NCBI RefSeq assembly: GCF_003544875.1
Contig: NZ_CP032093.1
Coordinates: forward strand, 744,001-808,000
Direction: 5' to 3'
Length of the DNA stretch: 64,000 nt
Source of the DNA: Vibrio alfacsensis
GTDB lineage: Bacteria; Pseudomonadota; Gammaproteobacteria; Enterobacterales; Vibrionaceae
Shown here: positions 33,308-42,947 of the stretch, piece after piece
Position numbering within the stretch: position 1 is the stretch's first letter
Layout: every line of letters begins with the position of its first letter
The notes under the pieces: generated by a model
What the model was told of the DNA's origin: nothing
What the model saw: only the letters and a program-made list of their open reading frames with translations
Database searches by the model: none
Translations under genes and position numbers: made by a program

Positions 33308-33904
33308 ATGAATGAAGTCATGTTATTTCCACTCACTTCGGTTGTGTTGCCTGAGGGCAAGATGAACTTACGCATTTTTGAGCCGAGATATAAAAGAATG
33401 GTGAAAGAATGCAGCATCCAAAATAAGGGCTTTGGAGTTTGTCTTGTTGGAAACTCAGAAAACTCGAAAGCAGTGGGAAATGTTTCTTCAATCGGTACTT
33501 TGGTCACTATCGTAGATTTTGAAATACTTAGTGATGGTCTTCTTGGCATTACAGTCGTTGGAGAAAAACGTTTTTCTGTAAAACGTGTAAGAGCCGATTC
33601 GGATGGTTTGCGCCATGCCGATGTGGAGTGGTTAGAAAATTGGGAGGGACCTATTTCTGCTCCTCCATTTACCGATCTCAGTCAGCAACTTGCACGTATT
33701 TACACACGTTTTCCTCAACTTGGTGGCCTCTACCAGCATCGATTTTTTGATGATGTGTCATGGGTTACGCAGCGTTGGTTAGAAATTTTACCACTCGACA
33801 GCGCGCTGTTTGAAAAGTTAGTTGGTGCGCATGATTGTTTGCCTGCACTGCAATTCCTGAACGATGCCATAGAAACCCCACACCAAAGAGAGACTTGGAT
33901 ATGA
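33308..33904 (+). CDS. LON N-terminal (substrate-binding) domain protein
   Basis: A 198-residue protein resembling the N-terminal domain of Lon protease alone (MNEVMLFPLTSVVLPEGKM, RIFEPRYKRMVKEC), with no ATPase or protease part. Stand-alone members are of unknown role. It is translationally coupled (ATGA) to the next lipoprotein gene and preceded by an ECF-type promoter candidate. Confidence 0.85.
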   Translation: MNEVMLFPLTSVVLPEGKMNLRIFEPRYKRMVKECSIQNKGFGVCLVGNSENSKAVGNVSSIGTLVTIVDFEILSDGLLGITVVGEKRFSVKRVRADSDGLRHADVEWLENWEGPISAPPFTDLSQQLARIYTRFPQLGGLYQHRFFDDVSWVTQRWLEILPLDSALFEKLVGAHDCLPALQFLNDAIETPHQRETWI

Positions 33905-35277
33905 ATGGATTGACAAAACTCACTGTGACGCTATTAGCCGCACTGGGCCTAACGGCTTGTAACTCAGATAGCGACACAGACACTATAGACTTTACGAGCT
34001 TGCAAGCTGTGCACGCCTCTTCGGATGCCCCTTTAGCGAATGTATGGATTAATGATGAGGCCGCATTAGAGGGCGTTGATTATGGCGTTGGGTCAGGGTA
34101 CGTCTCTCTTCGAGAGGGCATGAATTCGGTACAAGTTGACGTGCAATTACCGGGTGGTGAAACAACCACTGTTATTCCAAAAACGACACTTGAGCTAGAC
34201 TCAGATCTTAAATACACCGCGTTTGTTGTTGGCTCTGCGGTTGCTGGTTCTGCAACGCCAGTGGAACCATTGATTGTCACTCGAAGCGATGATGCGATGG
34301 CCGATCCAAATAGTCTAGACGTTCAAGTCGTACATGCGGCTGCGGGCGTTCCTGAGGTGAATGTGTTCGTTACTGAGCCAGGGGCTGATTTAATGACAGC
34401 GTCTCCTGTCGCTACTCTTGATTACAAAGGCTTTACCGATGTCATCAATATTCCTAATGGCGACTACCAGATTAGATTGGCATTATCGACAGACACAACT
34501 AATACTCCAGTGTTTGATTCCGGTCCGGTGAGCTTAACGGCCAATAGTGAGTTAACCGTTGCCGCAATAAATAAAGGTGGCTCGGTGTCTGAATCTCCAG
34601 TGAAGCTACTCGTACTTGATGGAACAGGATCTTCAACCATTTTAAGCGTAGGCGATAGCTTTGGGGCGAGAGATGGTGTTGGTTTATCTGAGTTGAGAGT
34701 TGGGCATTTAGTGGATGGCGCACCAAACGTTGATGTATTGCTCGACGGCAATACCGTGTTGTCTGATGTGATGTTTAAGGATATCTCTGATTATCTTCCC
34801 GTCGCCGCTATGTCATACAACGCAAGTGTGATTGCTGACGGCGTTGCAGACCCAATTATTAATGCTGATATTTCCTTAGAATCCGGTAAAACTTACAGTG
34901 TCTATGCAGTTGGTATGGTTTCGCCGTCTATTGCTATAGAGCCTCTCGTCGTAACCGATGTACGACGCGCTGTTGCAACGAGTGCTATCTTAAATGTAAC
35001 GCATGCTGCATCGAATCCGGCAGCGGCGAGTGTTGATGTGTATCTCACTACGACGCAAGATATTTCTGAAAGTGATCCAGCGATAGCCGACTTTGCGTAT
35101 AAACAAAGTGTGCAGAATATTTACGTTGCGGCAGGTGACTACTATGTCACGGTGACAGCGCCTGGTGATAAAACGCCTGTTATTGGGCCAGCGATGCTTC
35201 TTCCACTAGAAGATGGCATCATTTATCAAGCGATTGCGATAGATGAAAACGGTGGCTTTGGTTTGTTGGTGAAATGA
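33901..35277 (+). CDS. DUF4397 repeat lipoprotein
   Basis: The ATG at 33901 overlaps the previous stop and gives a lipoprotein signal (LLAALGLTAC). The 458-residue product has about four DUF4397-type repeats, each starting like LQAVHASSDAPLANVWI, VQVVHAAAGVPEVNVFV, LRVGHLVDGAPNVDVLL and LNVTHAASNPAAASVDVYL. The role is unknown; it is surface or periplasmic by its signal. It lies between the LON-domain gene and the sigma/anti-sigma pair, so it may belong to their regulon. Confidence 0.85.
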   Translation: MNGLTKLTVTLLAALGLTACNSDSDTDTIDFTSLQAVHASSDAPLANVWINDEAALEGVDYGVGSGYVSLREGMNSVQVDVQLPGGETTTVIPKTTLELDSDLKYTAFVVGSAVAGSATPVEPLIVTRSDDAMADPNSLDVQVVHAAAGVPEVNVFVTEPGADLMTASPVATLDYKGFTDVINIPNGDYQIRLALSTDTTNTPVFDSGPVSLTANSELTVAAINKGGSVSESPVKLLVLDGTGSSTILSVGDSFGARDGVGLSELRVGHLVDGAPNVDVLLDGNTVLSDVMFKDISDYLPVAAMSYNASVIADGVADPIINADISLESGKTYSVYAVGMVSPSIAIEPLVVTDVRRAVATSAILNVTHAASNPAAASVDVYLTTTQDISESDPAIADFAYKQSVQNIYVAAGDYYVTVTAPGDKTPVIGPAMLLPLEDGIIYQAIAIDENGGFGLLVK

Positions 35278-35332
35278 ACCTGCTCAGAAAAATGAGCGTG
35301 GTCCGATGAAAGTAACTGGACTTGGATGAAAA

Positions 35333-35350
35333 GGAGGAGGACTCTCCTCC
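35333..35350. promoter_or_regulatory. GC-rich hairpin before the ECF sigma gene
   Basis: GGAGGAG pairs perfectly with CTCCTCC around a GACT loop, 21 bases before the ATG at 35372. It lacks a T-tract; it may attenuate or stabilise the message between the lipoprotein and sigma genes. Confidence 0.35.
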
Positions 35351-35371
35351 CAAACTTTAAGGCTGAAGAAT

Positions 35372-35953
35372 ATGAATGAAAGCCCACAAAAATTAGGGCG
35401 AAGCGACTGGAATGCTTATATGAACAAAGTAAAAGCACGTGACAAAGACGCTTTTGCTTTCGTATTCCGTTTTTATGCGCCTAAATTGAAGCAATTTGCC
35501 TATAAACACGTTGGGAATGAACAAGTTGCCTTAGAGATGGTTCAAGAGACAATGGCAACCGTTTGGCAAAAGGCCCATCTTTATGATGGAGAGAAAAGCG
35601 CACTATCGACATGGATATACACCATCATTCGTAATCAGTGCTTTGATTTGCTAAGAAAGCAGAAAGGAAAAGATTTACATATCCACTCTGATGATATTTG
35701 GCCATCAGAATACTACCCGCCGGATCTGGTGGATCATTATTCTCCTGAGCAAGACATGCTAAAAGAGCAAGTGGTCAAGTTTTTGGATATCTTGCCTAAA
35801 AACCAGAGAGATGTACTGCGGGCAGTGTATCTAGAGGAAATGCCCCATCAGCAAGTCGCGGAGCTGTTCGATATTCCTCTTGGCACCGTTAAATCGCGCT
35901 TGAGATTAGCGGTAGAAAAACTAAGGCATTCGATGCATACGGAGCAACTATGA
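35372..35953 (+). CDS. ECF RNA polymerase sigma factor (RpoE, ChrR-type)
   Basis: A 193-residue ECF sigma factor with region 2 (FRFYAPKLKQFAYKHVGNEQ ... VWQKAHLYD) and region 4 (LPKNQRDVLRAVYLEEMPHQ ... GTVKSRLRLAVEKLR). Its stop overlaps the start of the chrR-like anti-sigma gene by 4 bases. Such pairs mediate the singlet-oxygen response in Rhodobacter and relatives. No separate promoter of the TGATC type was seen immediately upstream, so it may depend on the promoter at 33254. Confidence 0.88.
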   Translation: MNESPQKLGRSDWNAYMNKVKARDKDAFAFVFRFYAPKLKQFAYKHVGNEQVALEMVQETMATVWQKAHLYDGEKSALSTWIYTIIRNQCFDLLRKQKGKDLHIHSDDIWPSEYYPPDLVDHYSPEQDMLKEQVVKFLDILPKNQRDVLRAVYLEEMPHQQVAELFDIPLGTVKSRLRLAVEKLRHSMHTEQL

Positions 35954-36612
35954 ACAAACACCCAGATAACAATTTGTTAGAGGCCTATGCTTCAGGAAGT
36001 ATTGATGCAGTTTCTGGTTTAGTGGTCGCAACCCATTTGGAAACCTGTCCCCACTGTCGTGCACGTGTCAATCAAATAGAAGCATCACAAGGCCGTGATG
36101 TCGCCAATGATATTCCGGCTGACTATGACCCTACTTTTGACCATATGCTTAGCGATATCATCAATTCAAAGCCAACCCGTGATGATATTATTATCAGAGA
36201 AGTCGCTTCGGTAAGCGTTGCAGGTAAAACTTTTCAACTTCCTAAAACGTTGAGTCGGTATACTGACTTAGTCGGAGATTGGAAGAGTTACGGAGGGAAA
36301 GTATTCAGTTCCCAATTGGATTTCGGAGAAGAGGCAAGGGTAAACTTGATGTACATTAATCATGATGTGCAGATACCTCAACATACACACAAAGGTCTCG
36401 AATCTACGCTAGTGTTGCACGGTGGTTTCAGCGATGAAGATGGCCATTATGAAAAAGGTGATCTTTTAGTAAGAGACGCTTCTGTCAAGCACAGCCCATT
36501 CACGAAATCGGGTGAAGATTGTTTGTGCCTGACCGTGCTGACTGAGCCGATGATATTCACGCAAGGTGTCGCGAGAATCTTCAATTTGTTCGGTAAAGGT
36601 ATGTACCCATAA
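35950..36612 (+). CDS. chrR: ChrR-family zinc anti-sigma factor
   Basis: A 220-residue protein. The N-terminal zinc anti-sigma domain has His4, His29, Cys33 and Cys36 (HLETCPHC). The C-terminal cupin domain has the metal motif QHTHKGLESTLVLHG and a CLC pair near residue 195, as in R. sphaeroides ChrR where the cupin is needed for the singlet-oxygen response. It would hold the adjacent sigma inactive until stress. Confidence 0.88.
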   Translation: MNKHPDNNLLEAYASGSIDAVSGLVVATHLETCPHCRARVNQIEASQGRDVANDIPADYDPTFDHMLSDIINSKPTRDDIIIREVASVSVAGKTFQLPKTLSRYTDLVGDWKSYGGKVFSSQLDFGEEARVNLMYINHDVQIPQHTHKGLESTLVLHGGFSDEDGHYEKGDLLVRDASVKHSPFTKSGEDCLCLTVLTEPMIFTQGVARIFNLFGKGMYP

Positions 36613-36657
36613 GTATGAAGCTAGTGTTTGAAGTAAGAGCTTTGTGCCTCTATGTTA

Positions 36658-36685
36658 AAAAACCACCGTATAGCTGGTGGTTTTT
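36658..36685 (+). terminator. Rho-independent terminator after chrR
   Basis: A 10-bp stem AAAAACCACC / GGTGGTTTTT with an 8-base loop. Confidence 0.85.
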
Positions 36686-36716
36686 GATGGTGGTGAAATG
36701 GTTCTTATTAAACGAT

Positions 36717-36805
36717 TAGCTCTTTAATGAACAGCTAGCTCTTCATGAACTGACCGTTTTTTATAAACAGACAGTTCTTTATGAATAGATAGCTGTTTTT
36801 GATCA
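36717..36805. repeat. Degenerate AGCTCTTTATGAA-type repeats
   Basis: Imperfect copies of TTAGCTCTTTAATGAACAGC recur: TAGCTCTTCATGAACTGACC, CAGTTCTTTATGAATAGATA and a weaker last one. They lie between the chrR terminator and the end of ampG. Confidence 0.35.
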
Positions 36806-36820
36806 AATAGCAACTTATGC

Positions 36821-38172
36821 TCAGTGCTTGTGTCTCGCTTTCTCTAGTAAGTCAGTGAAGTAATGCCTTAATGAATACAGCATGACAAGGCTTGGTATAA
36901 CCATTAACGCGGTCAAAATAAAGAAAGCCGTCCAGTTGTCTAAATAGTCCACCAATTCGCCACTAAATGAAGCAAGGGTAGTACGCCCGAAGTTACCTAA
37001 CGATGCAAGCAAAGCATACTGTGTTGCCGAAAAAGCTTGCCCGGTTAATATGGTTAGGAACGAAACAAATGCGACGGTAGAGAATGCCGTTGTAAAGTTA
37101 TCGACAATAATCGTTGCTAAGAACAGGTGTTCATTTGGGCCGACTTTGGCGATCCAAGCAAACATCAGGTTGCTAGCTGCCATGGCAATGCCACCGATCA
37201 TTAAACCGCGAACGATGCCAAATTTAACATTAAACATGCTGCCAACCAGCGTGAAGAGCATTGTTGCGCCCCAACCGATCAATTTGGAGTAGTGGCCAAT
37301 CTGCTCATTGCTAAAGCCAATATCTTTATAGAATGCAATCGACATTCTTCCCAAAAGGCCTCGCCAATCTTAAATAGAAACACGAATAGCAGTAGGGTGA
37401 TGGCAACCCGAACGCCGTTTCGGTTAAAGAAATCTAGGAAAGGTTCAACAACCGTTACGGTAAACCAGGCAGCGATTTTAGAACCTACTACTTCTTCATG
37501 GCGTTGTTCGGCTTGATGCTGAAGTTGCTCTCGTTGGGTTTTTGGCTCGCCAACCAACAGCGTAAAAATCATAAGCAATACAACGACCATTGCCATGCCA
37601 TAGTAAACGCCATTCCAACCAATGTTATCGGCGTTAATGAATGCCAAATAGCCAGGAAGAGAATAGCCTGTCCACCAACCAATAACGGCCATGGCCGATG
37701 CTTGGGGCAGCTTTGATTCTTCAGTTTTTGGGAAAGTGTCAATACGGAAAGCATCAATAGCAATATCTTGAGTGGCTGACGCGGTAGCGATACAAAGCGC
37801 AAGAAGTGATGCAAAGACCAAGTTTTCTGCTGGATTCACGCCTGCAATAAATATGGTCGCAATAAGAACGATGCTCTGGCAAAGAAAAATCCAGCTGCGG
37901 CGTTGGCCCAATAAGCGGTATAGCAAGGGCAATTTTACGCGGTCAACTAAAGGTGCCCACATAAAGTTAATGGCATAGACAGCAAATACGCTACCAAAGT
38001 AACCAATCGCAGAGAGAGTTAGGCCCGAATCTTTTAACCAACCGGACATATTCGAGCCAATCAATACCCACGGGAAACCGCTTGAACAGCCCAGCATGAA
38101 AACCCAAAGTAGGCGTTTATCAAGGTAACTTTTTACCGTTTCCAACCAAGTGATGGAGGGCAGAGAAGACAT
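36821..38172 (-). CDS. ampG: AmpG-family muropeptide permease (MFS), frameshifted
   Basis: A major facilitator protein with about 12-14 helices. The N-terminal part (37350-38172) has SGFPWVLIGSNMSGWLKDSG and ATASATQDIAIDAFRID, which are AmpG hallmarks. One T is missing in TTTT near 37350; the joined GEAFLGRMSIAFYKD restores 450 residues. AmpG imports anhydromuropeptides for cell-wall recycling and beta-lactamase signalling. It follows the yajG-ppiA genes on the same strand. Confidence 0.88.
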
Positions 38173-38207
38173 AAATCAATCCGTTAACATAGAGCGGCTA
38201 AAAAGAG

Positions 38208-38235
38208 AAAGCCCCTCGAATCTTCAAAGGGCTTT
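38208..38235 (-). terminator. Terminator after ppiA
   Basis: AAAGCCC / GGGCTTT stem with an imperfect inner part; on the minus strand it runs into CTTTCTCTTTTT. It lies 11 bases after the ppiA stop. Confidence 0.65.
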
Positions 38236-38245
38236 TGGGGTATGT

Positions 38246-38791
38246 TTACTTCAGCAATGTTGCCTTGGTAATCACAATTTGTTTTTCTGGGACATCTTGC
38301 ATACGACCAAAAGACGTCGTTGGTTGTTTCGCCATTTTTTCAATGACATCAAACCCTTCAACAACATTACCAAATACGGCGTAACCTGGTGGGCGAGCAC
38401 CGTAGTTTAAGAAGTCATTATCGGTTAAGTTAACAAAAAATTGTCGCGTAGCGGAATCAGGTGCATTGGTACGCGCCATTGCAATGGTTGCGCGGTCGTT
38501 ACTTAAACCGTTATTGCCTTCATTTTTGATAGGTGCGTAGGTTTTAACCATTTGCATGTCTTGATTAAAGCCACCGCCTTGAGCCATAAAGCCAGGGATA
38601 ACACGATGAAAAATAGTCCCTTCATAGCTACCATCTTCTACATATTTTAGGAAGTTAGAGACCGTGATCGGTGCTTTTTCTTGGTTTAGCTCAACGGTAA
38701 AATTGCCCAGTGTCGTTTCAAATGCGACTTTTGGCCCAGCAAATACGCTACAGCTAAGTAGTGCTAAAGATAGAATCGCTTTACGTAACAT
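38246..38791 (-). CDS. ppiA: Periplasmic peptidyl-prolyl cis-trans isomerase (cyclophilin, PpiA)
   Basis: A 181-residue cyclophilin with a signal peptide (MLRKAILSLALLSCSVFA-GPK). Motifs FHRVIPGFMAQGGGF and FFVNLTDNDFLNY mark the catalytic core. It speeds proline isomerisation in the periplasm. Directly downstream of yajG (shared base at the junction). Confidence 0.92.
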   Translation of the reverse strand: MLRKAILSLALLSCSVFAGPKVAFETTLGNFTVELNQEKAPITVSNFLKYVEDGSYEGTIFHRVIPGFMAQGGGFNQDMQMVKTYAPIKNEGNNGLSNDRATIAMARTNAPDSATRQFFVNLTDNDFLNYGARPPGYAVFGNVVEGFDVIEKMAKQPTTSFGRMQDVPEKQIVITKATLLK

Positions 38792-39360
38792 TAGAATCGC
38801 TCCTGCATGTACTGACGTAACTCGGCGTCGTTTGCTATCTCTTTAAGCGTAAGCGCAACGACATCATTTAGCGTTTGTTCTATATCCGCATCAGAAGCGC
38901 TCAGCGTGCCAGAACGTTTTGCCGTACCAGTGAAAGTTTTTACGAGTTTCCCTTGAGGTGTCTCTGCTGTAATTTCCAGCACGACCTTGGCATCCATTTC
39001 ATTCTCCATAACAGAGTGTTTAACGTTTACCAATGCTTCTTGTACTTCAAGTTCGATACTGTTGTTGCTGTTTAAGTCAGAATGAAAGCCTTGTGAAGAC
39101 AATTGTTTTTCAAGTGCTTCTTCTAATGAGATTCGCAAGTTCTGCTTCGCATGGAGAGGCAGAATGTTTGAACGGCCGTTATCCACGAGCGCAACGTATT
39201 GTGCTGCACGAACATCTTTACTCGTTAGGCTGTAAGTTTTGCCTTGAACAATAGGATTTGTACTAAGTGTTGTTTCTGGCATTAGGTTCAGTTGTGGCTG
39301 CTGAGGCGCTGAACATGCAGCAAGCAGAGCAACCGAAGCGGCGAGTACCAGTTTTTTCAT
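38791..39360 (-). CDS. yajG: YajG family lipoprotein
   Basis: A 189-residue lipoprotein (MKKLVLAASVALLAAC-SAP). The body matches the YajG family (DUF3313-like fold; ALEKQLSSQGFHSD, IELEVQEALVNVKHSV). Role unknown; often next to ampG, as here. Confidence 0.88.
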   Translation of the reverse strand: MKKLVLAASVALLAACSAPQQPQLNLMPETTLSTNPIVQGKTYSLTSKDVRAAQYVALVDNGRSNILPLHAKQNLRISLEEALEKQLSSQGFHSDLNSNNSIELEVQEALVNVKHSVMENEMDAKVVLEITAETPQGKLVKTFTGTAKRSGTLSASDADIEQTLNDVVALTLKEIANDAELRQYMQERF

Positions 39361-39473
39361 TTTGTTATTTCCTTTTCAACATGTTGCTAGGGCAAGTTGG
39401 TTCAACTAGTGACCATCATGACATTGATGCTGATGGCTTCACTAAAAATATGTTCATACCCTGAAATCAAGGG

Positions 39474-40631
39474 TTATAGTTCTGCGCTTAATTTATCAGG
39501 ATTTTTTACAGCCTGTAAAATGACAAACTTATTGTTTGAAGCGATTAATTTCACGTTTTTATCGCCGAACAGACGCTTCAATTTTGCATCATAGCCGAGG
39601 TGGCGATTACCGATGACCAGTAATTTACCTTGACGGTTTAGGGTTTGTTTAGCATCACAAAACATTTGCCATGCAATGTGGTCAGTAATGGCTTGTTGCT
39701 GATGAAATGGTGGGTTGCACATAATTAGGTCAGCACTATCGGCTTTGAAATCATCCAAACAGTTATTAGCAATACACTGAAAATCAATATCACTGCCTAA
39801 GTTATCCGTCAGGTTTTGTTTTGCTGATTCTACCGCCATGAAACTTTCATCAATACAAGTAAGACGTGCATTTGGATTGAGCTGGCCCACTTTTACCGAT
39901 AGAACGCCATTCCCACAACCTAGATCAATGATGTGCTTGATGCTTGGATCTTTTGGTAAGTGTTGCAGCATAAAGCGTGCTCCTAAATCCAAGCTTTCAC
40001 CAGAATAAACATTTGGCAGGTTCTTGAGTTGAATGTTTTCGCCATCCACATCCCAGACTGTCATCGGGTCGACATCAATGATTGGTTTGCTATTGGCATT
40101 GGAAAAAACTAAACGATGTTTTTTCCACGCAAGCGATGTCTTGGTTTCACCTAGGTACTTCTCAAACAGTTTGAGTGTTGAGGTGTGAATCTCTTTCGCT
40201 TTATTGACTGCGATAATTGGGCAAGACGCTGGTAGTGACTTACGTAATTGGCTCAACAACCAAACGAGGTGACGATTGCTTTTCGGTAATTGCAGCAAAA
40301 CAATATCGGTATTGGCAGGAATGTCGTCCATGGTGGTGAGAAAGCCGACACGGTTGCAGTGATTTAACTCTAAATTCTTTTGTGCGCCTTTATGTGAGAT
40401 AAACGAATCACTCACAAACGTGACGTTATGTCTTTGGGAAAACCAGCAAGCAAGCGTGCCAAAGTTATCATTAATAACAACGATGTTTTGATTGTCAGGC
40501 AGTGCAAGCTCTTCGACATGATTGATGAGATATTCATCACCCGCGTCCCACGCTTGAAGAGTTTCGTTTGAGCGTTTTGGAAAGCGGTGAAGCTCTAAGC
40601 TTCTATCGTGAAGATTCAGTTCGGTTTTCAT
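39474..40631 (-). CDS. rlmG: 23S rRNA (guanine1835-N2)-methyltransferase RlmG
   Basis: A 385-residue SAM-dependent methyltransferase with a degenerate N-terminal domain and a C-terminal catalytic one (IIDLGCGNGVLSVK, then IMCNPPFHQQQAIT with the NPPF motif). It methylates G1835 of 23S rRNA. Divergent from bolA. Confidence 0.92.
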   Translation of the reverse strand: MKTELNLHDRSLELHRFPKRSNETLQAWDAGDEYLINHVEELALPDNQNIVVINDNFGTLACWFSQRHNVTFVSDSFISHKGAQKNLELNHCNRVGFLTTMDDIPANTDIVLLQLPKSNRHLVWLLSQLRKSLPASCPIIAVNKAKEIHTSTLKLFEKYLGETKTSLAWKKHRLVFSNANSKPIIDVDPMTVWDVDGENIQLKNLPNVYSGESLDLGARFMLQHLPKDPSIKHIIDLGCGNGVLSVKVGQLNPNARLTCIDESFMAVESAKQNLTDNLGSDIDFQCIANNCLDDFKADSADLIMCNPPFHQQQAITDHIAWQMFCDAKQTLNRQGKLLVIGNRHLGYDAKLKRLFGDKNVKLIASNNKFVILQAVKNPDKLSAEL

Positions 40632-40826
40632 AGATAAACGTTGGTTAAGTTAAAAACGAGAGATGATTGTCGCAAATGATGCGTCCTCAAGATACAAAAA
40701 GCTGTCAAAATTCCTGATTTTGGCTTGCTTTTTGTTTGTATGAACGGTGACAGGTGTAAAGTAATGCCAGTTCGAAGATTTAATTTGCCAAACTAGAGTA
40801 TATACTTACCGGATTGGCATTGATGA

Positions 40827-41144
<318 letters not shown>

Positions 41145-41166
41145 GTTCGATTAAAACAACGACTTG

Positions 41167-41190
41167 AAAAGATGGCCTCGGTCATCTTTT
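41167..41190 (+). terminator. Rho-independent terminator of bolA
   Basis: AAAAGATG / CATCTTTT stem extended by GC/GT pairs around CTCG, followed by TTTG. Confidence 0.8.
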
Positions 41191-41603
41191 TTGCTTTGTA
41201 ATGTTCGAAACGTATAACGAGAACTTTATAAAATCGTTAACAGCGTTTCAACAAATGAATAGAAATTAATGCATGTTTCAAACCATGAATAAGTGATTCT
41301 GGATGGTACAAAAGAGGGGCTGACATTTGTGCGATGGCTCAAACTTATGACTATTCTTTAACCTTTTAACGCGGTTTGGAGCGAAATAAAAGCACTATTA
41401 CTGTTATTGGTCATGGCATCAAGTTCCGAAAAAATGCTAGACTACGGCACCTGATAGATCTGTCCAAATTACTGTGACAAGATTTTTAATAGGATGTTGC
41501 GATTTTGGCGTTTAAAACATCGCCAGAACCGGACACTGATGTCGTGTCTAAAAGTTACGCAATCAAAAGAATCTTTTTCCCGATAAAAGTAGTGCAAGTG
41601 CGT
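41191..41603. other. nqr operon upstream region
   Basis: About 410 bases before the nqrA start. It is AT-rich with no gene; TGCTAGACT near 41433 could be an extended -10 element, but no good -35 was chosen. The open frame leading into nqrA from 41505 is not supported as coding, because NqrA proteins start at [11 protein letters not shown]. Confidence 0.5.
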
Positions 41604-42944
41604 ATGATTACAATAAAGAAGGGCTTGGATCTTCCTATCGCAGGAACTCCATCCCAGGTGATTAATGATGGTAAGACCATCAAAAAAGTCGCCTTGCTTG
41701 GCGAAGAGTACGTTGGCATGCGTCCTACCATGCATGTCCGCGTTGGTGATGAAGTGAAAAAAGCGCAAGTTCTTTTTGAAGACAAAAAGAACCCTGGCGT
41801 GAAGTTCACTGCACCAGCAGCCGGTAAAGTGATCGAAGTTAACCGTGGCGCTAAGCGTGTACTTCAATCTGTAGTGATTGAAGTGGCAGGCGAAGAGCAG
41901 GTGACATTTGATAAGTTCGAAGCAAGTCAACTAGCAGGTCTAGATCGCGAAGTGATCAAGACTCAACTGGTTGAATCTGGCCTTTGGACCGCTTTCCGTA
42001 CTCGTCCGTTCAGCAAGGTTCCAGCAATCGATTCTGCTACAAAGGCTATCTTTGTAACTGCTATGGATACCAATCCACTCGCAGCTCAGCCAGAGTTGAT
42101 CATTAATGAACAACAAGAAGCATTCGTTGCAGGTCTAGACATTCTTTCAGCCCTGACAGAAGACAAGGTTTACGTATGTAAATCTGGCACGAGCTTGCCA
42201 CGTTCTTCTCAGTCTAACGTAGAAGAACACGTCTTCGATGGCCCTCACCCAGCAGGTCTTGCTGGCACACACATGCATTTCCTATACCCAGTAAATGCAC
42301 AAAACGTGGCTTGGAGCATCAATTACCAAGACGTTATCGCGTTAGGTAAGCTATTCCTAACTGGCGAGCTATGTACAGACCGTGTTGTCTCTCTAGCTGG
42401 TCCAGTTGTCAACAACCCACGTTTAGTTCGCACTGTTGTAGGTGCTTCGTTAGAAGACCTAACTGACAGCGAATTGATGCCTGGTGAAGTTCGTGTGATC
42501 TCTGGCTCGGTACTGTCTGGTACTCAAGCGTCTGGTCCACATGCTTACCTTGGTCGTTACCATCAACAAGTTTCTGTGTTGCGCGAGGGGCGTGACAAAG
42601 AGCTGTTTGGTTGGGCTGTACCTGGTAAAAACAAATTCTCGATTACAAAATCTTTCCTTGGTCACGTTTTCAAAGGTCAGTTGTTCAATATGACAACCTC
42701 GACTAACGGTAGTGACCGTGCAATGGTTCCAATTGGCAACTACGAGCGTGTAATGCCATTAGATATGGAACCAACATTGCTACTTCGTGATCTATGTGCA
42801 GGTGATACTGACAGTGCGCAAGCACTTGGTGCACTTGAACTGGATGAAGAAGATCTAGCATTGTGTACCTTTGTATGTCCTGGTAAATACGAGTACGGTC
42901 TGCTACTTCGTGAATGCCTAGATACCATTGTGAAGGAAGGGTAA
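41604..42944 (+). CDS. nqrA: Na+-translocating NADH:quinone reductase subunit A
   Basis: A 446-residue NqrA. The start at 41604 ([16 protein letters not shown]) is the family start; the longer frame upstream is rejected. NqrA is the cytoplasmic subunit of the six-subunit sodium pump that transfers electrons from NADH to ubiquinone, and contributes to quinone interaction. First gene of nqrABCDEF; nqrB follows within 3 bases. Confidence 0.96.
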   Translation: MITIKKGLDLPIAGTPSQVINDGKTIKKVALLGEEYVGMRPTMHVRVGDEVKKAQVLFEDKKNPGVKFTAPAAGKVIEVNRGAKRVLQSVVIEVAGEEQVTFDKFEASQLAGLDREVIKTQLVESGLWTAFRTRPFSKVPAIDSATKAIFVTAMDTNPLAAQPELIINEQQEAFVAGLDILSALTEDKVYVCKSGTSLPRSSQSNVEEHVFDGPHPAGLAGTHMHFLYPVNAQNVAWSINYQDVIALGKLFLTGELCTDRVVSLAGPVVNNPRLVRTVVGASLEDLTDSELMPGEVRVISGSVLSGTQASGPHAYLGRYHQQVSVLREGRDKELFGWAVPGKNKFSITKSFLGHVFKGQLFNMTTSTNGSDRAMVPIGNYERVMPLDMEPTLLLRDLCAGDTDSAQALGALELDEEDLALCTFVCPGKYEYGLLLRECLDTIVKEG

Positions 42945-42947
42945 TCC

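Noticed and set aside
33835..33900. N-terminal extension of the DUF4397 lipoprotein
   Set aside because: It would hide the lipoprotein signal peptide and overlap the LON-domain gene widely; the ATG at 33901 gives the expected signal and an ATGA coupling.
41505..41603. N-terminal extension of nqrA
   Set aside because: NqrA proteins begin at [11 protein letters not shown]; the extra 33 codons have no ribosome site and cover the likely promoter/leader.
41469..41930. A 153-codon minus-strand frame over the nqrA start
   Set aside because: Overlaps the conserved N-terminus of NqrA; composition is shadow-like.
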